A stretch of DNA of 64,000 nt. It comes from Lachnospiraceae bacterium. Lineage in GTDB: Bacteria; Bacillota_A; Clostridia; Lachnospirales; Lachnospiraceae. Shown here piece after piece: positions 1 to 8,756 of this stretch. The translations under genes and the position numbers were made by a program. The notes under the pieces were generated by a model. The model had not been told where the DNA came from. It worked only from the letters and a program-made list of their open reading frames with translations, and searched no databases. How positions within the stretch are numbered: the stretch's first letter is position 1; each line of letters starts with the position of its first letter. The stretch covers positions 1 through 64,000 of the forward strand of contig JAFZAZ010000005.1 of NCBI GenBank assembly GCA_017561985.1, written 5' to 3'.

Positions 1-8
1 AAACGACA

Positions 9-1019
9 ATGGCATTATTTGAATCGTACGAAAGAAGAATTGACAAGATCAATTCCGTATTGAACAGCTATGGCATCTCCTCCATCGAAGAGGCGGAGAA
101 GATTACCAAGGACGCCGGCCTGAACGTTTACGATCAGGTTAAGAAGATTCAGCCGATCTGCTTCGAGAACGCTTGCTGGGCTTACACCGTAGGCGCTGCT
201 ATCGCGATCAAGAAGGGCTGCCGCAAGGCCGCTGACGCTGCTGCTGCAATCGGCGAAGGTCTTCAGGCTTTCTGTATCCCCGGTTCCGTTGCCGACACCC
301 GTAAAGTTGGTCTCGGACACGGCAACCTCGGCAAGATGCTCCTCGAGGAGGAGACGGACTGCTTCGCATTCCTCGCAGGTCACGAGTCGTTCGCTGCCGC
401 TGAGGGCGCTATCGGTATCGCAGAGAAGGCTAACAAGGTTCGCAAGAAGCCGCTCCGCGTTATCCTGAACGGTCTCGGCAAGGACGCTGCCAAGATCATT
501 TCCCGTATCAACGGTTTCACCCATGTAGAGACCGAGTACGATCCTTACACCAACACGGTTAAGGAGATCGGTCGTCACAGCTACTCCGACGGTCTTCGCG
601 CTAAGGTTAACTGCTACGGCGCAGATTCCGTTCCGGAAGGTGTTGCGATCATGTGGAAGGAAAATGTCGACGTTTCCATCACCGGTAACTCGACCAACCC
701 GACCCGTTTCCAGCATCCGGTTGCAGGCACCTACAAGAAGGAGCGCACCGAGGCAGGAAAGAAGTACTTCTCCGTAGCATCGGGCGGCGGCACCGGCCGT
801 ACGCTTCACCCGGACAACATGGCTGCAGGTCCTGCTTCCTACGGCTTCACCGATACGCTTGGTCGTATGCACAGTGATGCACAGTTCGCAGGTTCCTCTT
901 CCGTTCCGGCTCACGTTGAAATGATGGGTCTGATCGGTATGGGCAACAACCCGATGGTAGGTGCAACGGTTGCCGTTGCGGTTGCAATCGAGGAAGCTGC
1001 TACCGCAGGAAACTTCTGA
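9..1019 (+). CDS. GGGtGRT family protein
   Basis: This 336-residue soluble protein carries the family-defining GGGTGRT motif at residues 259-265 and has the family's usual length. The family is conserved in anaerobic Firmicutes and is often found beside an iron-sulfur cluster scaffold gene; its biochemical role is not established. Only 8 bases precede the ATG, so any upstream partner and the ribosome site lie outside the window. No signal peptide or membrane segment is visible. Codon choice is strongly biased (GGT, GCT and CTC rich), which suggests high expression. A rho-independent terminator follows directly. Family identity is secure; function is unknown. Confidence 0.93.
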   Translation: MALFESYERRIDKINSVLNSYGISSIEEAEKITKDAGLNVYDQVKKIQPICFENACWAYTVGAAIAIKKGCRKAADAAAAIGEGLQAFCIPGSVADTRKVGLGHGNLGKMLLEEETDCFAFLAGHESFAAAEGAIGIAEKANKVRKKPLRVILNGLGKDAAKIISRINGFTHVETEYDPYTNTVKEIGRHSYSDGLRAKVNCYGADSVPEGVAIMWKENVDVSITGNSTNPTRFQHPVAGTYKKERTEAGKKYFSVASGGGTGRTLHPDNMAAGPASYGFTDTLGRMHSDAQFAGSSSVPAHVEMMGLIGMGNNPMVGATVAVAVAIEEAATAGNF

Positions 1020-1041
1020 TCATTCGAAAAATGATAAAAAC

Positions 1042-1074
1042 GGGAGCGCCGGCACAATGCCGACGCTCCTTTTT
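1042..1074 (+). terminator. Terminator of the GGGtGRT gene
   Basis: A GC-rich hairpin (GGAGCGCCGGC paired with GCCGACGCTCC, one mismatch, loop ACAAT) is followed by TTTTT. It lies 22 bases after the stop codon. Confidence 0.85.
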
Positions 1075-1138
1075 CATGTTCTCAATTTGAAGTCAAAAAT
1101 TTAAACCCGTTCGGGATTCATACAACTCTCCCGCTCTT

Positions 1139-1540
1139 TCACAAGTCCTTCCGGTGACGTCCGCCGATCGCCATCGCAATCCCGACAGCATAGCATATCA
1201 CACTTGCAAACGAATTCAGCACTAACATTATGACAAGGCCTAAAGTGTGACGAAGATCCAACGGGGAAAGTATCTCTGCCAGGATGAGCGCGACGGTGAA
1301 CAAAGCCAATCCGAAACCTGCACACATTACAATCGTGGCCTTCTTATTGCGGAACTTGAACCACATCCCGAAGATAAATGCAATCGATAATAAGCCGATC
1401 AGCAAAAGCGCAGTATATCCCGCCCAATCTGTATTCTTAATCCTTCTGCCTGTGTCGTAAATCTGAAGAAATACGAGAGCTGCAGCGAGAAAGACTGCCG
1501 CCAGTACGAACGCGATCAACGCCCTTTTCTTATCATCCAT
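1139..1540 (-). CDS. Small four-helix membrane protein, unknown
   Basis: This 133-residue protein begins with a basic MDDKKR segment. Four hydrophobic stretches follow, near residues 8-26, 40-60, 70-90 and 100-125, and the tail is charged. It is therefore probably an integral membrane protein with both ends in the cytoplasm. GAGGAA lies five bases before the ATG. No family is recognised. It follows the beta-helix transferase gene in the same direction across 56 bases with no clear terminator, so the two may be co-transcribed. The coding call rests on the ribosome site and the hydrophobic pattern. Confidence 0.7.
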   Translation of the reverse strand: MDDKKRALIAFVLAAVFLAAALVFLQIYDTGRRIKNTDWAGYTALLLIGLLSIAFIFGMWFKFRNKKATIVMCAGFGLALFTVALILAEILSPLDLRHTLGLVIMLVLNSFASVICYAVGIAMAIGGRHRKDL

Positions 1541-1596
1541 ATCAATTCCTCAACACACGAACCGACCCGCGAAACTTCATTTTGCCAGCGAAAAAA

Positions 1597-2268
1597 TCAG
1601 TCATCCCACTTCGAAACGATCTCGTCCTTCGCCTTGTAGATGCTGTTGGCCGGTACAACGCCGCGAACCGAGCTCAGCGGATATACGTTGGAGTCATGAC
1701 CGATGATCGTGCCGGGGTTCAATACGGAACCGCAGCCAACCTCTACGCGGTCACCGAGGATTGCTCCTACCTTCTTGCGTCCGGTCTCGATGCGGTCACC
1801 CTGGTTGTTGATCACAACAAGCTTCTTGTCGGACTTCACGTTCGACGTGAGCGAAGCAGCGCCCATATGAGCCTTGTAGCCAAGGATGGAATCGCCTACA
1901 TAGTTGTAGTGCGGAACCTGCACATTGTCGAAAAGAATAACGTTCTTAAGCTCCGTCGAGTTGCCTACGACAGCGCCGTCGCCGACCAGAACACTTCCGC
2001 GGATAAATGCGCTCTGGCGAACCTCGGTGCCCTTGCCGATGATGCAGGGACCGGTGATGGAAGCGGTCTTCGCAACCTTCGCGTCCTTCGCGATCCAGAT
2101 ATCCTCTGCCGGATGATCGTACTCTTCAAGGGAAAGCGTAGCGCCGATCGCAAGGATTGTCTCCTTGATCTTGTCGAGCGCCTCCCAGGGATACGTGCAG
2201 CCCTCGAGCATCTCGCGTGCGAGAGTCGGGTACGGTGCCTCAAACAAAGCTTTAATAGTAATGTCCAT
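1597..2268 (-). CDS. Left-handed beta-helix (hexapeptide) transferase, GlmU-like
   Basis: The protein has 223 residues from the chosen ATG, which has GGAGG nine bases upstream; an in-frame ATG 16 codons earlier lacks a ribosome site. An N-terminal segment of about 65 residues precedes irregular hexapeptide repeats (for example IWIAKDAKVAKTA and CIIGKGTEV), the mark of a left-handed beta-helix acyl- or nucleotidyltransferase domain as in the C-terminal half of GlmU. There is no N-terminal nucleotidyltransferase domain, so this is a stand-alone helix protein. Such proteins are often annotated as UDP-N-acetylglucosamine pyrophosphorylase-like; the acceptor cannot be read from the sequence. A hairpin terminator separates it from serS upstream. 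Confidence 0.8.
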   Translation of the reverse strand: MDITIKALFEAPYPTLAREMLEGCTYPWEALDKIKETILAIGATLSLEEYDHPAEDIWIAKDAKVAKTASITGPCIIGKGTEVRQSAFIRGSVLVGDGAVVGNSTELKNVILFDNVQVPHYNYVGDSILGYKAHMGAASLTSNVKSDKKLVVINNQGDRIETGRKKVGAILGDRVEVGCGSVLNPGTIIGHDSNVYPLSSVRGVVPANSIYKAKDEIVSKWDD

Positions 2269-2295
2269 AGTAATTGTCCTCCATAGGAAAAATAT

Positions 2296-2330
2296 CAAAA
2301 ACGCGCGCCGCAACAAACGCTGCGGCGCGG
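2296..2330 (-). terminator. Terminator downstream of serS
   Basis: Read on the minus strand, CGCGCCGCA and TGCGGCGCG form a strong stem followed by a T-rich run. It sits between the serS stop and the beta-helix gene. Confidence 0.7.
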
Positions 2331-2342
2331 CGCATTGAATCG

Positions 2343-3626
2343 TTATTCGGTAATCTTGTCCATACCGCCCATGTACGGCCGCAAAGCCTCGGGGATACGA
2401 ACGGAGCCGTCCGCCTGCAGATTGTTCTCAAGGAACGCGATCAGCATACGCGGCGGTGCAACAACCGTGTTGTTCAAAGTGTGCGCAAAATACTTGTTTC
2501 CGTTCTCTCCAGCAACGCGGATCTTCAGGCGTCTTGCCTGTGCGTCGCCGAGGTTCGAGCAGCTGCCTACCTCGAAATACTTCTTCTGACGAGGCGACCA
2601 TGCTTCCACGTCACAGCTCTTCACCTTGAGGTCGGCCAGGTCACCGGAGCAGCACTCGAGCGTGCGGACCGGAATGTCAAGAGTGCGGAAGAAATCAACC
2701 GTGTTCTTCCACAGTTTCTCATACCACATCATGCTGTCCTCGGGCTTGCAGACAACGATCATCTCCTGCTTCTCGAACTGGTGGATGCGGTATACGCCGC
2801 GCTCCTCGATGCCGTGTGCACCCTTCTCCTTGCGGAAGCAGGGCGAATAGCTCGTAAGCGTGTACGGAAGCTCAGCCTCCGGAATAATCTGGTCGATGAA
2901 GCTGCCGATCATCGAGTGCTCGCTCGTACCGATGAGGTAGAGGTCCTCGCCCTCAATCTTGTACATCATGCCTTCCATCTCGGCAAAGCTCATAACGCCC
3001 GTGACGACGTCGCTGCGGATCATGAACGGCGGTACATAGTACGTAAATCCGCGGTTGATCATGAAATCGCGCGCGTACGAAAGAACGGCGCTGTGCAGAC
3101 GTGCGATATTGCCCTTGAGGTAATAGAAACCGTTGCCGGCGACACGTCTTGCGGCGTCGAGGTCGATGCCGTGCAGACGCTCCATAATATCGGTGTGATA
3201 CGGGATCTCGAAGTCCGGAACAACGGGCTCGCCGAAACGCTCATTTTCCACATTCTCGGAATCATCCTTGCCGATCGGTACGGAAGGATCGATGATGTTC
3301 GGAATGACCATCATGCGCTTGCGGATTTCCTCCGTAAGCTCAACCTCGGAAGCCTCCAGAGAAGCCAGTCTCTCGGAAAATTCCGTCACCTGCTTCTTCA
3401 GGGCCTCCGCCTCATCTCGCTGACCCTTGGCCATAAGACCGCCGATCTGCTTGCTGATGGTGTTTCTCTTGCTTCTGAGATCATCCGCCTCCTGCTTCGC
3501 GGCGCGGCTCTTAACATCGAGCTCGATCACCTCGTCCACAAGGGGAAGCTTCTGATCCTGAAACTTGTTGCGAATGTTCTGCTTTACGATCTCGGGATTC
3601 TCCCGCAAAAACTTAAGATCCAGCAT
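2343..3626 (-). CDS. serS: Seryl-tRNA synthetase
   Basis: The enzyme charges tRNA-Ser with serine in the cytoplasm. It has 427 residues, normal for the bacterial family. The N-terminal part, about residues 30-105, is the charged two-helix coiled coil that grips the tRNA long arm. The class II core shows TSEH near 234-237, motif 2 as FRKEKG near 264 leading to RIHQFEK, and motif 3 near 395-410. The motif 3 region reads TLNNTVVAPPR, where most bacterial enzymes have a TLNGSG..GR type sequence; the arginine is kept. AAGAAGG precedes the ATG. It lies 52 bases after an unknown membrane-protein gene in the same direction. No T-box leader fits in that gap. Confidence 0.95.
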   Translation of the reverse strand: MLDLKFLRENPEIVKQNIRNKFQDQKLPLVDEVIELDVKSRAAKQEADDLRSKRNTISKQIGGLMAKGQRDEAEALKKQVTEFSERLASLEASEVELTEEIRKRMMVIPNIIDPSVPIGKDDSENVENERFGEPVVPDFEIPYHTDIMERLHGIDLDAARRVAGNGFYYLKGNIARLHSAVLSYARDFMINRGFTYYVPPFMIRSDVVTGVMSFAEMEGMMYKIEGEDLYLIGTSEHSMIGSFIDQIIPEAELPYTLTSYSPCFRKEKGAHGIEERGVYRIHQFEKQEMIVVCKPEDSMMWYEKLWKNTVDFFRTLDIPVRTLECCSGDLADLKVKSCDVEAWSPRQKKYFEVGSCSNLGDAQARRLKIRVAGENGNKYFAHTLNNTVVAPPRMLIAFLENNLQADGSVRIPEALRPYMGGMDKITE

Positions 3627-3678
3627 GGTTGCCTTCTTTCCTGCGCTCTCGCGCTGTGTTTATTGTCCCAGCGTCCGC

Positions 3679-4716
3679 TTATTGAAGCGGCGTCGGGGTT
3701 CCGGTGCTCACGGCACCTTCATATTTGCTTAACAATGCATCGATGTCCTCCTGCGTATTCAGCACCTGGTTGAACGCGAAGGAATACTTCTTGCCCTTGG
3801 ACTCCATGTAGCGGTACGCGATCATGAACGTCGTCTCGTCGAAGTTTGCGAGGTACTTCTCGTTGATCTTGCGGATCGCCTGGTCGATCGTGATGCTCGG
3901 GTCGTTGCATACATCGGAAAATACCGTGTTGAACGCGTCGTACACGATCCGCTCCTGCATCGCGAAATCAGAGGAGATGGACTGCGCCTGGAACGCGTAC
4001 AGATAAACCTTCAGCCAGGGATTCATCGTGGCGTACCACAGATAGATCGTGTCGTACTTCTGGTTCATGTAGCAGATCTCGCGCGCCCAGCCGGACGATA
4101 CGTACGAAGCGTCGACGATGCGCTTGATCTCCTGATCACTCAGGAACAATTCGTAGCGCTCGCTGAACTTCTTCACAATCTTCGTGCGCTTCTTCGCTGA
4201 GGACGGAAGTCCGTAGGAGTTCGGTTTTTGATTGTTGAAAACTCCGGAGTAACTTGCTGCATTCTGGAAAGCCGCCGTCATATTGCGCTGCTGGTTCAGG
4301 TTCGGCTGATAAGCACCGTTCGGACGGGTCGTGTAACCGGTATAATACGAGGAGCCCGCCGGTTTGCCGTAGTTGTTCGGCGCATTCGGGTTGGGTCCGT
4401 TTGTACGGTAGTTGTTCACGCTCGTTCCGTAAGGAGCGGTTCCGGACGGAGAACCGACGCCCCGGACGTAATTGTTCGGATTTTTCATGTTATTGTACCT
4501 GTTTCTGCGATTCCTCTTGCCGGGATCGTTTTTTTCGGACGAAGCGATTATCGCCCACAAGATCAAAGCAACCGGAAAAAGAGGCGTCACCATAAGAAAC
4601 ACCGCGAGTTTTGCCAGGCCGCCGAACTGACTGCCCAAGTGTCGCAAATAATTTCCCGAGAAACGAAGCGTCCCCGAGAGGATCAAAAACAATAGAATGA
4701 TAACTACTACTGACAC
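3679..4716 (-). CDS. Membrane-anchored protein with Asn/Tyr/Gly-rich linker, unknown
   Basis: The start is taken at a GTG with GGAGG eight bases upstream; an in-frame GTG five codons earlier overlaps that ribosome site and is less likely. Two hydrophobic segments, about residues 1-16 and 35-57, anchor the N-terminus. A low-complexity linker rich in N, G, Y, P and T follows to about residue 175, then a globular C-terminal domain of about 170 residues that looks mostly alpha-helical. No family is recognised. The design, a membrane hairpin, a flexible spacer and a soluble domain, suggests tethering of a domain near the membrane. A TTGCAA-17-TATAAT promoter precedes it, and serS follows. Confidence 0.75.
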   Translation of the reverse strand: MSVVVIILLFLILSGTLRFSGNYLRHLGSQFGGLAKLAVFLMVTPLFPVALILWAIIASSEKNDPGKRNRRNRYNNMKNPNNYVRGVGSPSGTAPYGTSVNNYRTNGPNPNAPNNYGKPAGSSYYTGYTTRPNGAYQPNLNQQRNMTAAFQNAASYSGVFNNQKPNSYGLPSSAKKRTKIVKKFSERYELFLSDQEIKRIVDASYVSSGWAREICYMNQKYDTIYLWYATMNPWLKVYLYAFQAQSISSDFAMQERIVYDAFNTVFSDVCNDPSITIDQAIRKINEKYLANFDETTFMIAYRYMESKGKKYSFAFNQVLNTQEDIDALLSKYEGAVSTGTPTPLQ

Positions 4717-4754
4717 TACAAAAGCCTCCACACCAGTTGTGAAAATTCCAAATA

Positions 4755-4783
4755 ATTATACTATAAAACCGCCGAGCTTGCAA
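4755..4783 (-). promoter_or_regulatory. Sigma-A promoter for the 4716-3679 gene and serS
   Basis: On the minus strand TTGCAA and TATAAT are separated by exactly 17 bases, about 38 bases before the chosen GTG start. Confidence 0.8.
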
Positions 4784-4799
4784 GAACGCGCCGAAAAAT

Positions 4800-5576
4800 T
4801 TACTCGCGGTCAAGCTTCGCAAGCTCGCTGTAGGAAAGCTTTCCTCCAAAGAGATCAAGCGCACTTCCCACCGTGTAATCGAGGCGTCCGCGTCCGACTT
4901 CGCGGAACCGCTCGATTGCCTTCATGCTGTGAATTCCGCCTGCGTACGTAACCGGCAGTCCGTCGTACTCCGCAAGCATTGCGACAAGCTCCTCTTCCAT
5001 GCCGCTGCGCAGTCCCTCCGCGTCCACGCCGTGGATCAGATACTCCGCGCAGAACGGCTCGAGCGTGCCGAGCAGCTCGGGCGTCACGGCAAGGCTTGTA
5101 AAATGCTGCCAGCGATCGGTCACGACGACATATCCGGCTTCGCTCTTCCTGCAGCTTAAGTCAATGACGATACGATCCTTCCCCACCGCGTCCGCAAGGC
5201 GGAACAGACGATCCACGGAGAGCTCGCCGTCCTTGAACAGATACGACGTCACGATGACGTGCGAAGCACCGCCCTCGAGGAACAACGGCGCATTTTTCGG
5301 ATTGATGCCGCCGCCGATCTGCAGACCACCCGGATAAGCGGCAAGCGCCTCAAGGCCCTGGCGCAGGGTCTCGTCGTAGTACGGGCTGTCCTGCTTGTTC
5401 AACAGGATCACATGTCCGCCCGTGAGACCGTCGCGAGCATACATCTCGGCGTAGTACGACGCAGGCTTTGCGGACACAAAATTCTCGTCCGCCCGGTTGC
5501 CCGTATCTTGCAGGCTGCCGCCGACGATCTGCTTTACGCTTCCGTTGTGAATGTCAATGCAGGGACGAAATCGCAT
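4800..5576 (-). CDS. hisA: HisA-type ProFAR isomerase, eukaryotic-like subfamily
   Basis: The predicted reaction is isomerisation of ProFAR to PRFAR in histidine synthesis, a cytoplasmic TIM-barrel enzyme. The 258 residues open with MRFRPCIDIHNGSVKQIVGG, the opening typical of the eukaryotic-type HIS6 subgroup found in some Clostridia, rather than the usual bacterial HisA opening. The phosphate-binding loops LQIGGGIN and VTYAGGIHS are visible, with catalytic-type aspartates in DIHNG and DLSCRKS. No other his gene lies nearby; it is the last gene of the nnr-corC-rlmH run. CGGAG precedes the ATG. The fold is certain; the substrate is inferred from the subfamily. Confidence 0.85.
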   Translation of the reverse strand: MRFRPCIDIHNGSVKQIVGGSLQDTGNRADENFVSAKPASYYAEMYARDGLTGGHVILLNKQDSPYYDETLRQGLEALAAYPGGLQIGGGINPKNAPLFLEGGASHVIVTSYLFKDGELSVDRLFRLADAVGKDRIVIDLSCRKSEAGYVVVTDRWQHFTSLAVTPELLGTLEPFCAEYLIHGVDAEGLRSGMEEELVAMLAEYDGLPVTYAGGIHSMKAIERFREVGRGRLDYTVGSALDLFGGKLSYSELAKLDRE

Positions 5577-5592
5577 GTTGTTCTCCGTAAAA

Positions 5593-6072
5593 TTATTTGT
5601 GGTAAGGCTCTCCGGATTGGATCCGGAATGCCCTGTAGATCTGTTCGAGCAAAATGACGCGCATCAGCTGATGAGGGAACGTCATCGCGGAAAAGCTGAG
5701 TTTCATATCGCACGCCGCGAGCACCGCCGGGTCAAGCCCGAGCGAGCCGCCGATGACAAACCGGATGTGGCTTACGCCGGACACGCCGAGCGCTGCAATC
5801 CTGTCGGCGAGCGCAACCGAGGACATGGATCTGCCGTCGATCGCGAGCGCAACATTGTACGCGTCGCCTGTCATCGCCTTGAGAAGCCTCGCGCCTTCTG
5901 TTTTCAATATCTTCGCCTCTTCCGCCGCGGACGCGCCGTCGGGCGTCTTCTCGTCCGCAACCTCGACGACGGAAATGTCGCAGTAGCGCGTCAGGCGCTT
6001 GCGGTACTCCTCGACCGCATCGCGAAAAAACGACTCCTTGATCTTTCCGACGCAGAGTATCGTTATCTTCAT
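5593..6072 (-). CDS. rlmH: 23S rRNA pseudouridine-1915 N3-methyltransferase RlmH
   Basis: RlmH methylates pseudouridine 1915 of 23S rRNA in the assembled ribosome, using SAM and a trefoil-knot SPOUT fold. The 159 residues match the family length. Family features are the N-terminal KITILCVGKIK, the FVIGGSLGLDP SAM-binding loop near residues 103-113, and the C-terminal LSFSAMTFPHQLMRVILLEQ leading to YRAF and PYHK. The ATG is one base after the corC stop codon, so translation is probably coupled; a longer frame upstream overlaps corC and is rejected. The hisA-like gene follows after 16 bases. Confidence 0.96.
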   Translation of the reverse strand: MKITILCVGKIKESFFRDAVEEYRKRLTRYCDISVVEVADEKTPDGASAAEEAKILKTEGARLLKAMTGDAYNVALAIDGRSMSSVALADRIAALGVSGVSHIRFVIGGSLGLDPAVLAACDMKLSFSAMTFPHQLMRVILLEQIYRAFRIQSGEPYHK

Positions 6073-6073
6073 G

Positions 6074-6937
6074 TTATTCCCCGTCCGTTTCTTCCGCCTC
6101 GTCCTCAGACTTCGTGACGGCGACGTCTTTGATTCTCCGGTTCTCGCACGAAAGGATGCGGAACAACCATCCATTTACAACAATCTCGCCGGTCTCGCCG
6201 TCGTCCGGAATGTGACCGAGCTTAGAGACGAGAATACCGTTGAGCGTCTCGAAGTTCTCCTCATCCTCCTCGGAAAATGTGATCGGGATCAGCTCCTTGA
6301 GCTCGTCCACGGGGATGCTTCCGGCGACGATCAGCTCGTCTCCCGCCTGTCTCGCCTCCTCGTTCTCCTCGTCGTACTCGTCGAGGATATCGCCGACGAT
6401 CTCCTCGAGGATGTCCTCCATCGCCACGACGCCCGCGGTCTGACCGTACTCATCGATGACGACAGCCATGTGGATCTTCTTCGACTGCATCTCACCGAAG
6501 AGCGCGTCGATCGGCATCGTCTCGGGAACATAGAAAGGCTCCCTCGCTACTTTCGAGAGCGGGCAGTTGCGGTCGCCCTCAAGATACTCCAGGATCACGT
6601 CCTTCAGGTAGAGAATTCCCACGATATTGTCGAGATTCTCCTCGTACAGCGGATACCGCGAATAGTTGGCGTGAAGCATCACGTGCAGCACCTGCTCGAG
6701 AGTATCTTCCGTGGAAAATGCCTCGATCTTCGTGCGGTTCGTCATGATGTCCTTCGCCTGCGTCTCGGAGAACTCCATGATGTTGGAGATCATCTCCGCC
6801 TCGTCCTCCTCGATCGCGCCCTGGTCCTTGTAATCGTTCACAAGGGACAGAAGCTCCTCATCGCGATCCTCGCTGTCCTTCTTTCGAAACCAGCTTCTAA
6901 GCATGTCCGCCAAACCTCGTTTTCCGGGTTCGCTCAT
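6074..6937 (-). CDS. CorC/HlyC-type CBS-pair protein
   Basis: This cytoplasmic regulatory protein of 287 residues has two CBS domains (about residues 62-185, with the DIMTNRTKIEAF and FYVPETMPI signatures) and a C-terminal CorC_HlyC transporter-associated domain (about 200-275). The family is linked to magnesium/cobalt efflux. Many relatives carry an N-terminal DUF21 membrane domain, but here only a short charged leader precedes the CBS pair, as in soluble CorC. The C-terminus is strongly acidic. It sits between nnr and rlmH in a compact operon. The adenosyl or metal ligand of the CBS pair cannot be read from the sequence. Confidence 0.88.
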   Translation of the reverse strand: MSEPGKRGLADMLRSWFRKKDSEDRDEELLSLVNDYKDQGAIEEDEAEMISNIMEFSETQAKDIMTNRTKIEAFSTEDTLEQVLHVMLHANYSRYPLYEENLDNIVGILYLKDVILEYLEGDRNCPLSKVAREPFYVPETMPIDALFGEMQSKKIHMAVVIDEYGQTAGVVAMEDILEEIVGDILDEYDEENEEARQAGDELIVAGSIPVDELKELIPITFSEEDEENFETLNGILVSKLGHIPDDGETGEIVVNGWLFRILSCENRRIKDVAVTKSEDEAEETDGE

Positions 6938-6975
6938 GGTAAGTCAACCGTTCCTTTCTCCTCATGCAATGGTGA

Positions 6976-8565
6976 TCATTGCGCATTTGCCGACGAAATC
7001 GCTTCCGGGATCGCCTCCGCGATGTCTCCGGAAGTCATGCTGTACGTGCCGAGCTTCTCCGCCGCGATATCGCCCGCAAGGCCGTGAAGCGACACCGCTT
7101 CCGCCGCGCTCTGGGCAAGCGTGCGGTATCCGCTCACCGCGTCCGTGGCGATCGCTCCGAGCATACCGGCAAGCACGTCTCCGCTCCCCGCGGTTCCCAT
7201 TCCGTCGTTTCCGTTTTCATTGAACCAAATATACCAATCGCCTACGACCATCGTCGCGGCGTCTTTCATCACAAGTACCGCTTCCCCCGCATCCTGCCAT
7301 TCCTTCGCAACAGCAAGCCTGTCCGCAGCAATCTCTGCAGGTCTCATGCCGGTCAGGCGGGAAAGCTCCATCGGATGCGGCGTGAGCACACATTCGCCGT
7401 CGCAGAGTCTCTGCAACTCGCGGATGCGCTCTGCAGGCTCCTCGGCGCGAAGCTCCGCAGCAAGTATATTGAGAGCGTCCGCATCGATCACGCGGATCGT
7501 TCCTTTTCTCTTCAAAGCACTGTGCAGCAGCCTGCGCGCGGCTTCATCGGTTCCGATGCCGGGCCCTGCGACGATTACATCGTACCCTGCCGCCTGCTCG
7601 TCAGGCTCGTCGAGCCATTGCTCGCGCGTGCACAGAATCGCTTCCGGAAGTGCATGCAGCATCTCCGCAAGCACATTTTCCGTACTTACAACCTTCACCA
7701 TCCCCGCGCCGCTCCGAAATGCCGCTCTTGCAGCAAGCACCGCAGCACCGGGCGTATTCTCGCTTCCTGCGAGGATCAGAATCTTCCCGAACGTCCCCTT
7801 GTGACCGTACGGAATGCGCTCCCGCATGCTCCACGGCCCGCGCATCGCACATCCGAACTCGGTGGGCATCGCCTGCTTCGGGATGCCGACATCCGCGACG
7901 ATGCATCTGCCGCAGTACGTTCTTCCCGGATACAGCGAAAGTCCTGTCTTTTTTGCGGAAAATGTTACGGTCACGTCCGCCTTCACCGCATCTCCGAGCA
8001 CCTGTCCCGTGCGGGAATCAATCCCCGAGGGAACATCGATTGCGAATACTTTCGCACGGCGCACGCCGCTCCCGGTTTCACCGGTGTAAGCATTCAGCGA
8101 AGCGACAACCTCAAAAACCTCACCGGTGAGGTTCCGGTTGCAGCCGATCCCGAACAGTCCGTCGACAATATATTCGTAACGCTCCCATTCGATCGGGAGC
8201 TCAAGTTTTGCAAATGTAACATTCTCGTAGGCAGAAAGCCATTGGCGCTGACGCCGGTACGCCTCGTTTCCCGGGTCGGAGTTCTTCTCAAACACCGTCA
8301 CGGTAAAGCCTCTTCGGGAAAGAAGTCTCGCTGTCGCAAGCGCGTCGGCACCGTTGTTTCCGGTCCCTGCCAGGAGCGCGGCCGAAGCAGCGCAGTCCCC
8401 GCATTCTCCGCGGGAAGTATCCTCGCAGATCGCATTTGCAACGGCAAGCGCAGCATGCTCCATAAGCAGCTCCTGCGGAATCCCGAGGTCGTTCATCGCA
8501 ACCTGCTCCGCGTCACGGATCTGCTCCGGGGTATACAATTCAAAGGTGTTCCGCTGCTTTGTCAT
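6976..8565 (-). CDS. nnr: Bifunctional NAD(P)H-hydrate epimerase / ADP-dependent dehydratase
   Basis: This two-domain repair enzyme rescues hydrated NAD(P)H: the N-terminal YjeF_N half (about residues 1-215) epimerises NADHX, and the C-terminal ribokinase-like half (about 230-525) dehydrates the S form with ADP. The dehydratase signature GTAGSGDVLAGML and the VIVAGPGIGTD loop are intact. In the epimerase half the loop reads GTGNNGADAL, where the family usually has NNGGDG. GAGGAGG precedes the ATG, and a TTGACA-18-TATAAT promoter lies upstream. It leads the operon nnr-corC-rlmH-hisA-like. Total length of 529 fits the fused bacterial form. Confidence 0.95.
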   Translation of the reverse strand: MTKQRNTFELYTPEQIRDAEQVAMNDLGIPQELLMEHAALAVANAICEDTSRGECGDCAASAALLAGTGNNGADALATARLLSRRGFTVTVFEKNSDPGNEAYRRQRQWLSAYENVTFAKLELPIEWERYEYIVDGLFGIGCNRNLTGEVFEVVASLNAYTGETGSGVRRAKVFAIDVPSGIDSRTGQVLGDAVKADVTVTFSAKKTGLSLYPGRTYCGRCIVADVGIPKQAMPTEFGCAMRGPWSMRERIPYGHKGTFGKILILAGSENTPGAAVLAARAAFRSGAGMVKVVSTENVLAEMLHALPEAILCTREQWLDEPDEQAAGYDVIVAGPGIGTDEAARRLLHSALKRKGTIRVIDADALNILAAELRAEEPAERIRELQRLCDGECVLTPHPMELSRLTGMRPAEIAADRLAVAKEWQDAGEAVLVMKDAATMVVGDWYIWFNENGNDGMGTAGSGDVLAGMLGAIATDAVSGYRTLAQSAAEAVSLHGLAGDIAAEKLGTYSMTSGDIAEAIPEAISSANAQ

Positions 8566-8616
8566 CGCTTCCTCCTCTGCGGTACACTGTCCGCCAAGCT
8601 ACAGCAAACCAACGTA

Positions 8617-8646
8617 ATTATACTGCAATATCCGCCGCGTTGTCAA
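8617..8646 (-). promoter_or_regulatory. Promoter of the nnr operon
   Basis: On the minus strand TTGACA and TATAAT are separated by 18 bases, about 50 bases before the nnr ATG. Confidence 0.85.
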
Positions 8647-8656
8647 TGTAAACGGC

Positions 8657-8685
8657 TTGCATTTTCCGCGGTTTCCAAGTATAAT
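8657..8685 (+). promoter_or_regulatory. Promoter of the ABC-F gene
   Basis: TTGCAT and TATAAT are separated by 17 bases. The -35 region overlaps one copy of the dispersed CATTTTCC motif (8660-8667). It is divergent from the nnr promoter. Confidence 0.82.
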
Positions 8686-8756
8686 ACTTGCGGTTGTGCC
8701 GCCGTATTTACGGGCGTGCACGGCCATGATACGGACATTTTGCAAGAGGTTTTTTC

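Noticed and set aside
15..914. 299-codon frame antisense to the GGGtGRT gene
   Set aside because: It is a shadow of a highly biased, recognisable gene.
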